Below, piece after piece: positions 19,026 through 28,600 of a DNA stretch of 64,000 nucleotides (position 1 is the first letter of the stretch; each line of letters begins with the position of its first letter). Both the position numbers and the translations under genes were made by a program. The stretch covers positions 318,080 to 382,079 of the forward strand of contig NZ_JABMJG010000005.1 in the NCBI RefSeq assembly GCF_013376045.1, in the 5' to 3' direction. The notes under the pieces were generated by a model. The model did not search any database and was not told the origin of the DNA. It saw only the letters and a program-made list of their open reading frames with translations. The stretch is from Variovorax sp. SG517 (GTDB lineage Bacteria > Pseudomonadota > Gammaproteobacteria > Burkholderiales > Burkholderiaceae_C).

Positions 19026-19589
19026 ATGGACCCGATCAATGCACCGATGACGACGAAGACCACCGGCATCACGGCCGGCTTCCTGGACGCCCTGGCCGAG
19101 GCGGCCGGCGCCGAAGAGGCGCTGCGCCTGATCGACGGCTGCCGCCTGCGGATCGCGCCGGGCAGCATCTTCAGCATCCAGCAGAACGTGACGACCGGGC
19201 GCGACGCTGCCGGCCAGGTCCTGCTGCGCCGCTTCTATTCGTCGGAAGCCGGCACCTTCCCGGTCAACGGCGCGAAGCGCAAGACGCGCACGCCGTGGAC
19301 CGAGCGTCTCTTCATGCAGGGGCGCGTGTTCGTGGGCGAGGGCGAGCAGGTGCTCGCGCGGAACTTCGACGACTTCGACCAGATGCGCGCCTACGGGCTG
19401 CGCAGCGTGGTCAACGTGCCGATGCTGCAGGGCACGGTCTGCTACGCCACCTTCAACGTCTTCGGCACCCGCGAGCGCTGGCTGCCGGAGGAGCTCTTCG
19501 GCATACGGCTGCTGGCGCTCGCCGCCGCGCGGTGGGTGCCTGCCGTGCCCGGGCTCGCCTACAGCTTCGAGGAGACGCCATGCCTGTGA
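19026..19589 (+). CDS. GAF-domain protein heading a catabolic operon
   Basis: Predicted 187-aa soluble protein. From about residue 20 to 175 the pattern matches a single GAF domain: a RRFYSSEAGTFPV segment, then VFVGEG..VLARNFDDF and GLRSVVNVPML, a conserved GAF core. No output domain is present. Stand-alone GAF proteins of this type occur in catabolic clusters and may bind a small aromatic ligand or act as a co-regulator, but the function is not known. The gene overlaps the VOC gene by 10 bp and is divergent from a LysR gene. The ATG at 19026 is the first in-frame start after the divergent gap; its ribosome site is weak. Confidence 0.75.
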   Translation: MDPINAPMTTKTTGITAGFLDALAEAAGAEEALRLIDGCRLRIAPGSIFSIQQNVTTGRDAAGQVLLRRFYSSEAGTFPVNGAKRKTRTPWTERLFMQGRVFVGEGEQVLARNFDDFDQMRAYGLRSVVNVPMLQGTVCYATFNVFGTRERWLPEELFGIRLLALAAARWVPAVPGLAYSFEETPCL

Positions 19590-19996
19590 CCGCCTTGCAC
19601 CACTTCACCATCCGCTGCACGCCGGACGAGCTGCCGCCGCTGGTCGATTTCTACACGCGCGTGATGCGCCTCACGGTCGGCGCGCGGCCGGAGATTCCCG
19701 CGCCCGGCGCGTGGCTGTATGCGGACGGCCAGCCCATCGTGCATCTCTACGCGCACCTGTCGGCGCCCGACCGGCCCGGCGATGCGGGCGGGGCCGTCAC
19801 GGGCCACCTCGACCACATCTCGTTCCGCTCGCACGGGCTGGCCGAGATGCGCGAGCACCTTCGCGCACTGGGCGTTCCCTTCGCCGAGGCGCCCATTCCC
19901 GGCTGGGCGATCCACCAGCTCTTCCTGCACGATCCGCGCGGCCTGAAGATCGAGATGACCTTCTGGATGGACCAGGAAGAAGGGAGCGCCGCATGA
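19580..19996 (+). CDS. VOC-family metal-binding protein
   Basis: Predicted 138-aa protein of the vicinal oxygen chelate fold (glyoxalase/type I extradiol dioxygenase superfamily). Likely metal ligands are H8 in ALHHFTI, H79 in HLDHISF and E125 in GLKIEMTF, the usual His-His-Glu set. A good GGAG site precedes the ATG at 19580. Such small VOC proteins can be ring-cleaving dioxygenases, isomerases or lyases. With a flavin monooxygenase and an alpha/beta hydrolase in the same operon, ring cleavage of a hydroxylated aromatic is an attractive guess. Its stop overlaps the hydrolase start (ATGA). Confidence 0.82.
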   Translation: MPVTALHHFTIRCTPDELPPLVDFYTRVMRLTVGARPEIPAPGAWLYADGQPIVHLYAHLSAPDRPGDAGGAVTGHLDHISFRSHGLAEMREHLRALGVPFAEAPIPGWAIHQLFLHDPRGLKIEMTFWMDQEEGSAA

Positions 19997-20769
19997 CGCA
20001 CTTCGTGCAGGCGGGCGAGTTGCGCATCGCCTTCGATCGCGAGGGCGACGGCCCGCCGCTGCTCCTGATGCACGGGGCGGAAGCCTCGCGGCAGATGTTC
20101 GCGGCGCTGGTGCCGCTTCTGTCGAAGCACTTCACCGTGATCGCCTACGACCAGCGCGACTGCGGCGAGACCGAAGGGCCGGAGCGCGCATCGACGCTTG
20201 CCGACCTGGCGGACGACGCGCAGCGGCTCGTCAAGGCGCTGGGCTTCAGGCGCGCGCATGTGTTCGGCTCGTCCTTCGGCGGCCGGGTCGCGCAGGCGCT
20301 GGCGCTGATGCACCCGCGTTCGGTCGATCGCCTCGTGCTGGGCAGCACCTGGCCGCTGCCGAGGCCGTACGAAGAGCTGTGTCCCGACGCGCGGCGCCTG
20401 GGCGAACTGCGCCGCGAGCTGCCGGCCACGGCGGAGGAACTGGCGACATGGTTCTTCCCCGAAGCCTTCCTCGCGCAGCGGCCCGAGCTGAGGCGGCTGT
20501 TCGCGAACGCGAGGCCGGGATCCGCGCGCTCAGAGCGGCGTGCCGCGACGGTGCAGACCGCGCTGGAGCAAGGCGTGGCCGACATCCTCGCGCCCACGCT
20601 TGTGCTGGCGGGCGAACTCGACCGCGTGGTGCCGGCGAGCGTCACGCTCTCGATGGCCGGCCGCATCCGCGGCGCCGATGCGGTGCTGCTGCCCGGCGTC
20701 GGCCATGTCACGGCGATGCAGGCGCCGCAGATGCTGGCGCATCACATCGTCCGCTTCCTAGAGACCTGA
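19993..20769 (+). CDS. Alpha/beta hydrolase
   Basis: Predicted 258-aa hydrolase. The likely triad is S94 in FGSSFGG, D210 in AGELDRVV and H238 in GVGHVTAM, with an oxyanion HGAEAS segment near residue 27. Length and layout fit meta-cleavage-product hydrolases and related lactonases or esterases. Its ATG overlaps the VOC stop by four bases, so the two are probably coupled in translation. The substrate is unknown. It is 33 bp upstream of the ABC ATPase gene. Confidence 0.87.
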   Translation: MTHFVQAGELRIAFDREGDGPPLLLMHGAEASRQMFAALVPLLSKHFTVIAYDQRDCGETEGPERASTLADLADDAQRLVKALGFRRAHVFGSSFGGRVAQALALMHPRSVDRLVLGSTWPLPRPYEELCPDARRLGELRRELPATAEELATWFFPEAFLAQRPELRRLFANARPGSARSERRAATVQTALEQGVADILAPTLVLAGELDRVVPASVTLSMAGRIRGADAVLLPGVGHVTAMQAPQMLAHHIVRFLET

Positions 20770-20802
20770 CACAGACCACCCGGAACCCGAAGGAGCCAGG
20801 CC

Positions 20803-21615
20803 ATGAGCACGAACCATGAACGCGCAGCCGCGAGCGAGCGCGGCCGCCCCGACTACATCCGCATCGAGGGGCTCTCCAAGCACTTCGGCGACGGCGGCGA
20901 AGGCGTGCTCGCGCTGAAGGACATCGACTGCGGCATCGAGCAGGGCAGCTTCGTGACCATCGTGGGGCCGAGCGGCTGCGGCAAGAGCACGCTGCTGCGC
21001 ATCCTCGCGGGCCTGCTCGACTACGACATCGGCCGCGTGGTGCTCGACGGCCAACCGATCCGCGGCACGCGGCGCGACGTGGGCGTGGTGTTCCAGAGCT
21101 CGATCCTGCTGCCCTGGCGCACCATCCTCGAGAACGTGATGCTGCCGGCCGAGGTGCTGGGCATTCCGGCGAAGCAGGCGAGAGAGCGGGCCATGCAGCT
21201 GCTGCAGATGGTTCGCCTCGAAGGCTTCGAGCACAAGCTGCCGCGCCAGCTCAGCGGCGGCATGCAGCAGCGCGCCTCGATCGCGCGGGCGCTGCTGCAC
21301 GACCCCAAGATCCTGCTGATGGACGAGCCCTTCGGCGCGCTCGACGCGATGACGCGCGAGCGCATGAACCTGGAGCTGCAGCGCATCTGGATGGAAAGCG
21401 GCAAGACGGTGGTGTTGATCACGCACTCGATTCCCGAGGCGGTGTTCCTCGGCGACAGGGTGTTCGTGATGTCGCCGCGCCCCGGCACGCTCGAGCGCGT
21501 GCTGCCCGTCGACCTGCCGCGTCCGCGCTCGATGGACGTGATGTCGCATCCCTCGTTCGCCGCCGCGTCCGCGTCGATCCGCGAGCGCTTTTCGCATGCG
21601 GCTTCGTTCGACTGA
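20803..21615 (+). CDS. NitT/TauT-type ABC transporter ATPase (SsuB/TauB-like)
   Basis: Predicted 270-aa ATPase with one nucleotide-binding domain: Walker A GPSGCGKST, signature LSGGMQQR, Walker B ILLMDEPFGALD and the switch histidine in LITHSIPE. The motif VFQSSILLPWRT is typical of the nitrate/sulfonate/taurine group. An AAGGAG site precedes the ATG. With the permease and binding protein downstream it forms a complete importer, probably for the aromatic or heterocyclic acid or sulfonate used by this operon. Confidence 0.93.
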   Translation: MSTNHERAAASERGRPDYIRIEGLSKHFGDGGEGVLALKDIDCGIEQGSFVTIVGPSGCGKSTLLRILAGLLDYDIGRVVLDGQPIRGTRRDVGVVFQSSILLPWRTILENVMLPAEVLGIPAKQARERAMQLLQMVRLEGFEHKLPRQLSGGMQQRASIARALLHDPKILLMDEPFGALDAMTRERMNLELQRIWMESGKTVVLITHSIPEAVFLGDRVFVMSPRPGTLERVLPVDLPRPRSMDVMSHPSFAAASASIRERFSHAASFD

Positions 21616-21642
21616 TTCCGTTCGATTCAAAGAGGCCATCAG

Positions 21643-22536
21643 ATGACCACCGCCATGCTCGCCAAGTCCGACCCCTCTGCGCTATCCGACGACCGTGCGC
21701 CGGCTCCCGCGAAACCCAAGCCGCGCCGCCGCGCCAATCCGCTCGCCTCGACGCGGGTGCAGTCGATCCTGCTGCTCGTCGCGCTGCTCGGGTCGTGGGA
21801 AGGGGCCGTGCGGCTCTTCAAGGTGCCGCAGCACCTGGTGCCGCCGGTGAGCGACATCGCTGTCGCGCTGTGGCGCGGCCTCGCTACCGGGCCCCTGGCC
21901 AAGGACGGCTTCTGGTACCACGGCGGCGTGACGGTGGCGGAGATTCTTCTGGGCTTTCTCATCGGCAGCGGCGTGGGCCTCGCGATCGGCATCGTGGTGT
22001 CGCAGATGCCGAGGGTCGAGGCGCTGCTGGAGCCCTACGTCGCCGCGCTGCAGAGCGTGCCCAAGGTGGCGGTCGCGCCGATCATCGTGGTGTGGCTGGG
22101 CTTCGGCATCGGCTCGAAGGTGATGATCATCTGCCTGCTCACCTTCTTCCCCGTGCTGGTGACCAGCATCGCGGGCTTCAAGGCGGTGGACCCCGACCGC
22201 ATCGACCTGCTGCGCTCGCTCTCGGCCACGCAGTGGCAGATCTTCCGCAAGGCGAAGTTTCCGAGCGCGCTGCCCTACATCTTCGCGGGGCTGAACATGG
22301 CCGCGGCCTTCAGCGTGGTCGGCGCGGTGGTGGGCGAGTTCGTCGGCGCGCAGGCCGGGCTCGGCGTGCTCATCCTGCAGATGGAAGCGCAGGCCGACAC
22401 CGGCGGCAGCTTCGCGGTGTGCGTGGTGCTGTCGGTGATCGGCATCGTGCTGAGCGACCTGCTGCGCCGCATCCAGCGCCGCGTGCTGCACTGGATGCCG
22501 GCCGACGCCTCGCGGCAGCGGACGGTGAACGTCTGA
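21643..22536 (+). CDS. NitT/TauT-type ABC transporter permease (SsuC-like)
   Basis: Predicted 297-aa inner-membrane permease. A hydrophilic N-terminal tail of about 40 residues with Pro and Lys/Arg precedes about six membrane segments. The cytoplasmic EAA-like loop reads DLLRSLSATQWQIFRKAKFP, as in SsuC and TauC. It forms the membrane channel with the ATPase encoded 27 bp upstream. Confidence 0.92.
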   Translation: MTTAMLAKSDPSALSDDRAPAPAKPKPRRRANPLASTRVQSILLLVALLGSWEGAVRLFKVPQHLVPPVSDIAVALWRGLATGPLAKDGFWYHGGVTVAEILLGFLIGSGVGLAIGIVVSQMPRVEALLEPYVAALQSVPKVAVAPIIVVWLGFGIGSKVMIICLLTFFPVLVTSIAGFKAVDPDRIDLLRSLSATQWQIFRKAKFPSALPYIFAGLNMAAAFSVVGAVVGEFVGAQAGLGVLILQMEAQADTGGSFAVCVVLSVIGIVLSDLLRRIQRRVLHWMPADASRQRTVNV

Positions 22537-22597
22537 CCCGCGCATTCCTGCATTCCCCCATTCCCGTATTTCTTTCCGCATGAAGAAGGAGCGAGCC

Positions 22598-23695
22598 ATG
22601 TTGACGCGACGTGATTTCGGCCTGGGCATCGGCGCCCTCGGCCTTGCAGCCGGCCTGCCGGCATGGGCGCAGGGCCTGCGGGTGATGAAGGTGGCGAACA
22701 CCGCGGCGGTGAACGATCCGCAGCAGTGCTTCACCACCGCGGGCCAGCACCCCCGGCTGAACTTCTACAAGTCGAAGGGCGTGGACGTGGAGTACGTCAA
22801 CATGTCGAGCATGACGCAGGCGCTGCAGAGCCTGCGCGCCGGCCACGTCGACTTCGGGCCGGCGGTGCCGGGCATCCTGCTGCCCGCGATGGCGAAGGAC
22901 CCGTCGCTCGACCTGGTGAGCGTCTACAAGTGGCTGCCGCGCAATGCGAACGCGATCGTGGTGAAGCCCGGCAGCCCGATCAGGTCGGCCGCCGACCTCG
23001 CGGGCAAGCGCATCGGCGTGCGCAGCCAGGGCGACACAGGCATCGTCATCACGAAGATCATGCTGGCCGAACTGGGGTTGAAGGACGACGGCTGCGAGTA
23101 CATCGCCATCGGCGACGGTGCGCCGGCAGGTGCGGCGATCGACAACGACCGCGTGGACGCGATGGTGGCCTTCGACACGGCAGCCGCCCGCATCGAGCTG
23201 GTGGGAACGAAGCTGCGCTACGTGCCGCTCACGCCGAAGTTCGCGCAACTGGGCTCGGGCTGGCTGTGCGTGCCGCGCAGGCTGCTCAAGGACGACCGCA
23301 AGGCGCTGGTGGCGCTGTTCCAGGGCATTGCGAAGTCGACGCTCTTCTCGAACGCGAACCTCGACGCGGCGATCGACCTGCACTGGGCCACCTACCCCGA
23401 GAGCCGGCCCAAGGGCCGCAGCGAGGACGAGGCGCGCAAGGAGCTTGCCTTCATCCTCAAGGACCGCAGGAACAGCTGGATGCGCCGGCCCGACGATCCG
23501 GACCAGCGCATGGGCGCGTCGTCGGTGGCCGAGTGGAAGGCCAACATCGAGATGACGGCCGAGAGCAGCAAGAACCCGAAGCTGGCCAGCGAGCTCGGCG
23601 ACCCGAGCCGGCTGTTCACCAACGAGCTGATCGACGACATCAACGCCTTCGACAAGCAGGCGGTGATCCAGATGGCCAGGGATTTCAGGCTTTGA
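22598..23695 (+). CDS. ABC transporter substrate-binding protein, Tat-exported
   Basis: Predicted 365-aa periplasmic binding protein of the NitT/TauT/SsuA family (NMT1-like). The N-terminus MLTRRDFGLG carries a twin-arginine motif followed by a short Gly/Ala/Leu-rich stretch ending PAWAQG. I chose the ATG at 22598, with AAGGAG 7 bases upstream, over an in-frame ATG six codons earlier that would overlap this ribosome site. Features such as NMSSMTQALQSLRAG and GKRIGVRSQGDTG are typical of the family. The ligand is unknown. It lies 61 bp after the permease gene and 22 bp before the monooxygenase gene. Confidence 0.92.
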   Translation: MLTRRDFGLGIGALGLAAGLPAWAQGLRVMKVANTAAVNDPQQCFTTAGQHPRLNFYKSKGVDVEYVNMSSMTQALQSLRAGHVDFGPAVPGILLPAMAKDPSLDLVSVYKWLPRNANAIVVKPGSPIRSAADLAGKRIGVRSQGDTGIVITKIMLAELGLKDDGCEYIAIGDGAPAGAAIDNDRVDAMVAFDTAAARIELVGTKLRYVPLTPKFAQLGSGWLCVPRRLLKDDRKALVALFQGIAKSTLFSNANLDAAIDLHWATYPESRPKGRSEDEARKELAFILKDRRNSWMRRPDDPDQRMGASSVAEWKANIEMTAESSKNPKLASELGDPSRLFTNELIDDINAFDKQAVIQMARDFRL

Positions 23696-23717
23696 CAGGC
23701 GCAAGGAGCAGCAGGCC

Positions 23718-24848
23718 ATGGACGTTCTCATCTCCGGCGCCAGCATGGCTGGCCTCTCGGCGGCCCACTGGTTCGCCCGCCTCGGCCACCGGGTGACGGT
23801 CGTCGAGCGTGCCGACGGCCTGCGCCCCGGCGGCGCGCCCATCGACGTTCGCGGACGCGCGCTCGCCACCGCGCAGCGGATGGGCATCCTCGCGAGGATC
23901 GAGGAAGAGAAGGTCGCCGTCATCGAGCCGGCGCCGGTGCTCGACGGCACGGGAGCGCAGGTCGCGACGCTCGACCTGCGCTGGTTCGCCAATGAGACCG
24001 ACGACGACATCGAGATCACGCGGGACCGGCTCAACCGGATCCTGCTGGACGCCATCCCCGACGGGGTGGAGTTCCGCTTCAAGGCTTCCATCGCGGCGAT
24101 CGCCGACGGGGTGGGTGGCGCGGGCGGCGTGGATGTCGCCTTCGCGGATGGGCGGCGTGGGCGCTACGACCTCGTCGTGGGCGCCGACGGGCTGCACTCC
24201 AACGTGCGCAGGCTCGCCTTCGGGCCGGAGAAGGACTACGTCCGGCACTTCGGCCACTACGTCGCGCTGGTCGATCTTCCGGCCGGCCGGACGTGGCACC
24301 GCGCCATGCTCAACGTGCCGGGCCTCACGATCGCCGTGCGCGATGCGGGCGACGGCCCGCAGGGAATGATGCTCGCGGCCAGCCCCGAGATCGACTACGA
24401 CTACCGCGATCTCGATGCGCAGCGCCAGCTGATCGACCGGCTCCTCTCCCGCGTCGACGCGTGGCAGGTGCCCGCGATGCGCGAGGCCTTTGCCGATCCC
24501 AGCGCCAGGGGCTTCTACTTCGATTCGGTCAGCCAGACCCGCATGCCGGGCTGGACGCGCGGCAACGTCGCCGTCATCGGCGACGCGGGCCATTGCGCCG
24601 CGCTGCTGTCGGGCATGGGGACGACGCTGGCGATGGTGTCGGCCGAACTCCTGGCGAACACCTGGACCGAGGCCGGCGGCGACATGGAGGCGGCATCGCC
24701 GCTCTATCACGACCGCCTGCGGCCCTATGTGGAGCAGTGCCAGGCATTCGCCGGCGAAGGCGCCCCGATCATGGTGCCGCCCACGCAGCAGGCGCTCGAC
24801 GAGCGCAACGCGATGTTCCGCGAGTACGCGGTCCGGTTCGCGAAGTGA
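23718..24848 (+). CDS. FAD-dependent monooxygenase (PHBH-like, group A)
   Basis: Predicted 376-aa flavin hydroxylase. The FAD-binding ISGASMAGLSAA is at about 5-16, the DG motif VGADGLHSNVR near 155 and the GD motif VIGDAGHCAALL near 288. These three define NAD(P)H-dependent group A monooxygenases that hydroxylate aromatics. AAGGAG precedes the ATG. It is the last gene of the operon. It probably does the first oxidation of the imported compound; which compound is not evident. Salicylate-, 6-hydroxynicotinate- and tetracycline-type monooxygenases share this architecture. Confidence 0.9.
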   Translation: MDVLISGASMAGLSAAHWFARLGHRVTVVERADGLRPGGAPIDVRGRALATAQRMGILARIEEEKVAVIEPAPVLDGTGAQVATLDLRWFANETDDDIEITRDRLNRILLDAIPDGVEFRFKASIAAIADGVGGAGGVDVAFADGRRGRYDLVVGADGLHSNVRRLAFGPEKDYVRHFGHYVALVDLPAGRTWHRAMLNVPGLTIAVRDAGDGPQGMMLAASPEIDYDYRDLDAQRQLIDRLLSRVDAWQVPAMREAFADPSARGFYFDSVSQTRMPGWTRGNVAVIGDAGHCAALLSGMGTTLAMVSAELLANTWTEAGGDMEAASPLYHDRLRPYVEQCQAFAGEGAPIMVPPTQQALDERNAMFREYAVRFAK

Positions 24849-25609
24849 GCTGAACCGGGAGCCGGCCGCTCCCCGCGGGGGCGCCGGCAGACCGCGGCCT
24901 CGAGACCGGGCTCGCGGCGATCCGCGATGTCGCCTTCTCACCCCCGCGGTCGTCGAAGCAGCCGGCGAGTTTGCCTGCGCGGGGAATTCGAATTGCAGCG
25001 CGCCGGAATAGATGCTGGAAATCCTCTTCTTTCCTCTTTGCGTATGCACCCGAAACGGAGGCTATTGTTCGGCCAATTGGGTATCGCGTGAGCCGATGGT
25101 GACGCTTTGGCGATCTCGATCAATAAGTTGGAATTACATTCCATCGATTATTTTCAGTCATTGTTTCGTGGGCGAAGACAATCACGGTAATTGATGTGTG
25201 GCCGGACGGAAATTAATTCCAAGGCATTAAGAAAAACTCGATTTGAAAGCCGATTGCATTCGGCCGTCGCGCGTGCGGGCGCGTTTAACCGGCAATCTGC
25301 AGCAAGACAAATGACTTTTTCATTGCCATTGATATCAAAATAATGGTTACGAAAAATAACTGAATCAGCCGGCAAAAAAGTACGATGTAAGTGATTAATT
25401 CAGTCGTATCTTAGTATTACTATTGAGTGATGATGGTCAATTGAAAATGTTCTTCAATTCGACTTTATGACTCCAAAATGAGACATCGGTAGTTGCTTAA
25501 TTCCATCCTCTTTTTAAGATTTATTTGTTGGGGCTATTCCAAGAAAAAAGCAGGGAGCTGAATGGTTTTCAACCGTTCGATAGATCTTTCAAACGGATGG
25601 ATGGAGCTG
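24849..25609. other. Non-coding region with AT-rich stretch before adhesin gene
   Basis: About 760 bp with no convincing gene. The first 160 bp are GC-rich like the rest of the window. From about 25010 the composition changes sharply: I count about 40% GC in 25081-25560, against an estimated 65-70% in flanking genes. It contains many A/T runs and an inverted repeat at 25439-25459. It may be a long regulatory leader for the adhesin gene bound by an H-NS/MvaT-type silencer, or recently acquired DNA. Short open frames here do not look coding. Confidence 0.7.
25439..25459. promoter_or_regulatory. Inverted repeat upstream of adhesin gene
   Basis: Perfect 7-bp arms AATTGAA and TTCAATT around AATGTTC, about 150 bp before the adhesin start. 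It could be an operator or a transcript hairpin. A TTGAAA at 25441-25446 with a poor -10 (TTTATG) 17 bp on is a possible promoter. Confidence 0.3.
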
Positions 25610-28600
25610 ATGAACAAGACTTACCGCTCTCTATGGAACGAATCCCTTGGCGCCTGGGTTGCGGCGTCGGAAAACACCCAGGCGCGCGGCAAATGCGGTG
25701 GAAGCCGCGTGGCGCTGGCATCTAGCCGGCTCACCTTGCTCTCACCGGGGCACCTGCGCGCGGGGGCCGTGACTGCGCTGCTGGCCGTCGCCGGGCTCGG
25801 AGGGGCTTCGATCGCGCAGGCGCAGTCGGCGATCTGCACCACGGCGCCTTACAACTACTACAGCGGCAGCGCGACCTGCGTGGGGCAGCAGTCTCAAGCA
25901 ACTGCCGGCGGAGCCACTGCCATAGGCTATGGGGCCACCAGTACAGGCCTGAATGCCGTGACACTAGGCTACGGCGCCATTGCATCTGCGGTGAATGCCC
26001 TTTACCTGGGCGCTCGTACCGCTCCGGGGACGGGTGCATTGAGCGAGAGTTCGATCGCAATCGGTACGGACGTGACCGCAAGCGGCAACGCTGCCGTTGC
26101 CGTTGGCGTACAAGCCGCCGCAACCGCCCAGACGGCGACCGCTATCGGCTCCACGGCAAGGGCGACCGACGAGGCGGCCACGGCCGTAGGGAACGCCGCT
26201 CGAGCTCTAGGGAACAGTTCGGTCGCGCTCGGAGCCCAGGCGGTTGCAAGCGGAGCCAGCACGGTCGCGGTCGGCCAGGGCGCGGGCGCGGGCTCGACGG
26301 CCGCCAACACGGGTTCGGCCGCAGTGGGCATCGCCGCCGGCACGCTGGTCACCGGCGCGCAGAACACCGCCATGGGCGGAGGCATTGCGAGCGTGATGCG
26401 GGGCGCGGGGTCGGGCGTCACGGGAACGCGCAACATCGCCCTCGGCGCAGGCGACAGCACCGTTGCCTACGACGCCACCTTGAAGGCCTCGGCTGGTAAC
26501 CTGGTAAGCGGCAACGACAACATCGCCATCGGTACCAACGCCGGCATCGGTGTCGCGAGCAACGCGACGACGTCGATCGGCCTGAACGCCAAAGCGAGCG
26601 TGGGCAACGCGATTGCCATCGGTACCCAGGCAAGCGCTTCGGCACTGGATGCCGTCGCGCAAGGCAGCAGCGCCAGCGCTGGCGGCCGCAACGCCATCGC
26701 GATCGGCTTCCAGGCGGTCGCCTCCCAGATCAACTCCATCAATCTGGGCGCGCGCACAGTGGTGGGAACGGGCGCCACGGCCGAGGCCGCCATCGCAGTG
26801 GGCACCGATGTCGAGGCGTCCCAGACGCGCGCAGTCGCGGTGGGCATCGCAAATCACGCGACCGGCGTCGACGCGCTTTCGATCGGTACGCGGACCAACG
26901 CGGGTGCCGACAACGCCACCGCGCTCGGCTCGGGCGGGACCACCGCCGCGACCGCCGTGCGCGCCGCCGGCACCGGTTCCGTGGCGGTGGGCGGCAACGC
27001 GACCGCAGGCGCCAATGCAGCGGGAACCAATGCCATCGCCATCGGCGGAGAGTCGTCCGCGACCCAGACGGAGGCGATCGCAGTGGGCCGTCTGTCCAGC
27101 GCCTCGGCGCTGAACACCATCGCCGTCGGCAGCAACGCCCGGGCGGATTCGGCCCAAGCGGTTTCAATCGGCACCAACGCCACCGCCACTGGCGGTAAGG
27201 CCGTCTCGATCGGCTCCGGCAACACTGCCTACGGCGATGGCGCCGTGGCCATCGGCGACCCGAGCTTTGCGAGCGGCACCGGCGCGTTCGTCGGCGGCGC
27301 AGACAACATCGCCAACAGCGACGGCACGGCCTCGGCCACCGCCGCCAACCAGGCCAATGGTGCGGTCGCCATCGGCAATGGCAACAAGGCCATCGGCCAA
27401 GGATCGGTGGCATTGGGCAATGGCTCCACCGCCGGTGCCGTCGGCAAGGCGGGCAGCGTGGCTGTTGGCGATGCGGCAACCGCGACGGCCAATGCGGGCG
27501 ACGTCGCGCTGGGCTCCGGCTCTGTCACCGCTACGGCGGTGGGAACGCCCAGCGCGACCATCGGCGGCACGGTCTACAACTTCAAAGGCACCACGCCGAC
27601 GAGCACCGTGAGCGTGGGCAGTGTGGGCGCCGAGCGCACGATCACCAACGTGGCTGCCGGCCGGATTTCCGACACCTCGACCGATGCCATCAACGGCTCG
27701 CAGCTGAACGCCACGAACCTGCAGGTCACGAAGAACACGGCCGACATCACCAACATCAATGCCGGCGGGGGCATCAAGTACTTCCACGCCAATTCGACCC
27801 AGCCCGACTCGCAGGCGGTCGGAGCGGAATCTGTCGCCATCGGCCCGAACGCAGTGGCCAACAACGCCGGCGCCGTGGCGCTGGGCTCAGGCTCGGTGAC
27901 TGACGTGGCCGTCGGCACTGCCAGCACGGTGATCGGTGGCACGACCTACAACTTCGCCGGCACCACGCCGACGAGCACGGTCAGCGTCGGTGCCGTCGGC
28001 GCTGAGCGCACCATCACCAACGTGGCCGCAGGCCGGCTCTCCGACACCTCGACCGATGCCGTCAACGGCTCGCAGCTGAACGCCACGAACCTGCAGGTCA
28101 CGAAGAACACGAACGACATCACCAACATCAACGCTGGTGCGGGCATCAAGTATTTCCACGCGAACTCGACCCAGCCCGACTCGCAGGCGCTCGCGACGGA
28201 TTCCGTCGCCATCGGGCCGAACGCCGTGGCCAGCAACGCCGGCGCCGTGGCGCTGGGCTCCGGGTCCACCACGGCTGCTGCCGTCGGCACGGCCAGCACG
28301 GTGATCAACGGCACGACCTACAACTTCGCCGGCACCACGCCGACGAGCACGGTCAGCGTCGGTTCCGTCGGCGGCGAACGCACGATCACCAACGTGGCGG
28401 CCGGCAGACTCTCGGGCTCGTCGACCGACGCTGTCAACGGCTCACAGCTGTTCTTCACCAACCAGTCGATCGAAAACCTGAGCACCACCGTCACCGCCAA
28501 CAAGATCAGGTACTACAGCGTCAACTCCACCGGCGGCGGCAACGAAAACAACAACGGCGCGACAGGTGCCGACGCCATCGCCTCCGGCAAGGATGCGAGC

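Noticed and set aside
25154..25375. 73-codon minus-strand frame in the AT-rich stretch
   Set aside because: No recognisable domain, no clear ribosome site, and typical of chance in AT-rich DNA.
27574..28503. Repeats in the adhesin gene that might suggest a CRISPR-like or satellite array
   Set aside because: The 372-bp period is in frame, codes YadA neck and head modules, and has no spacer structure.
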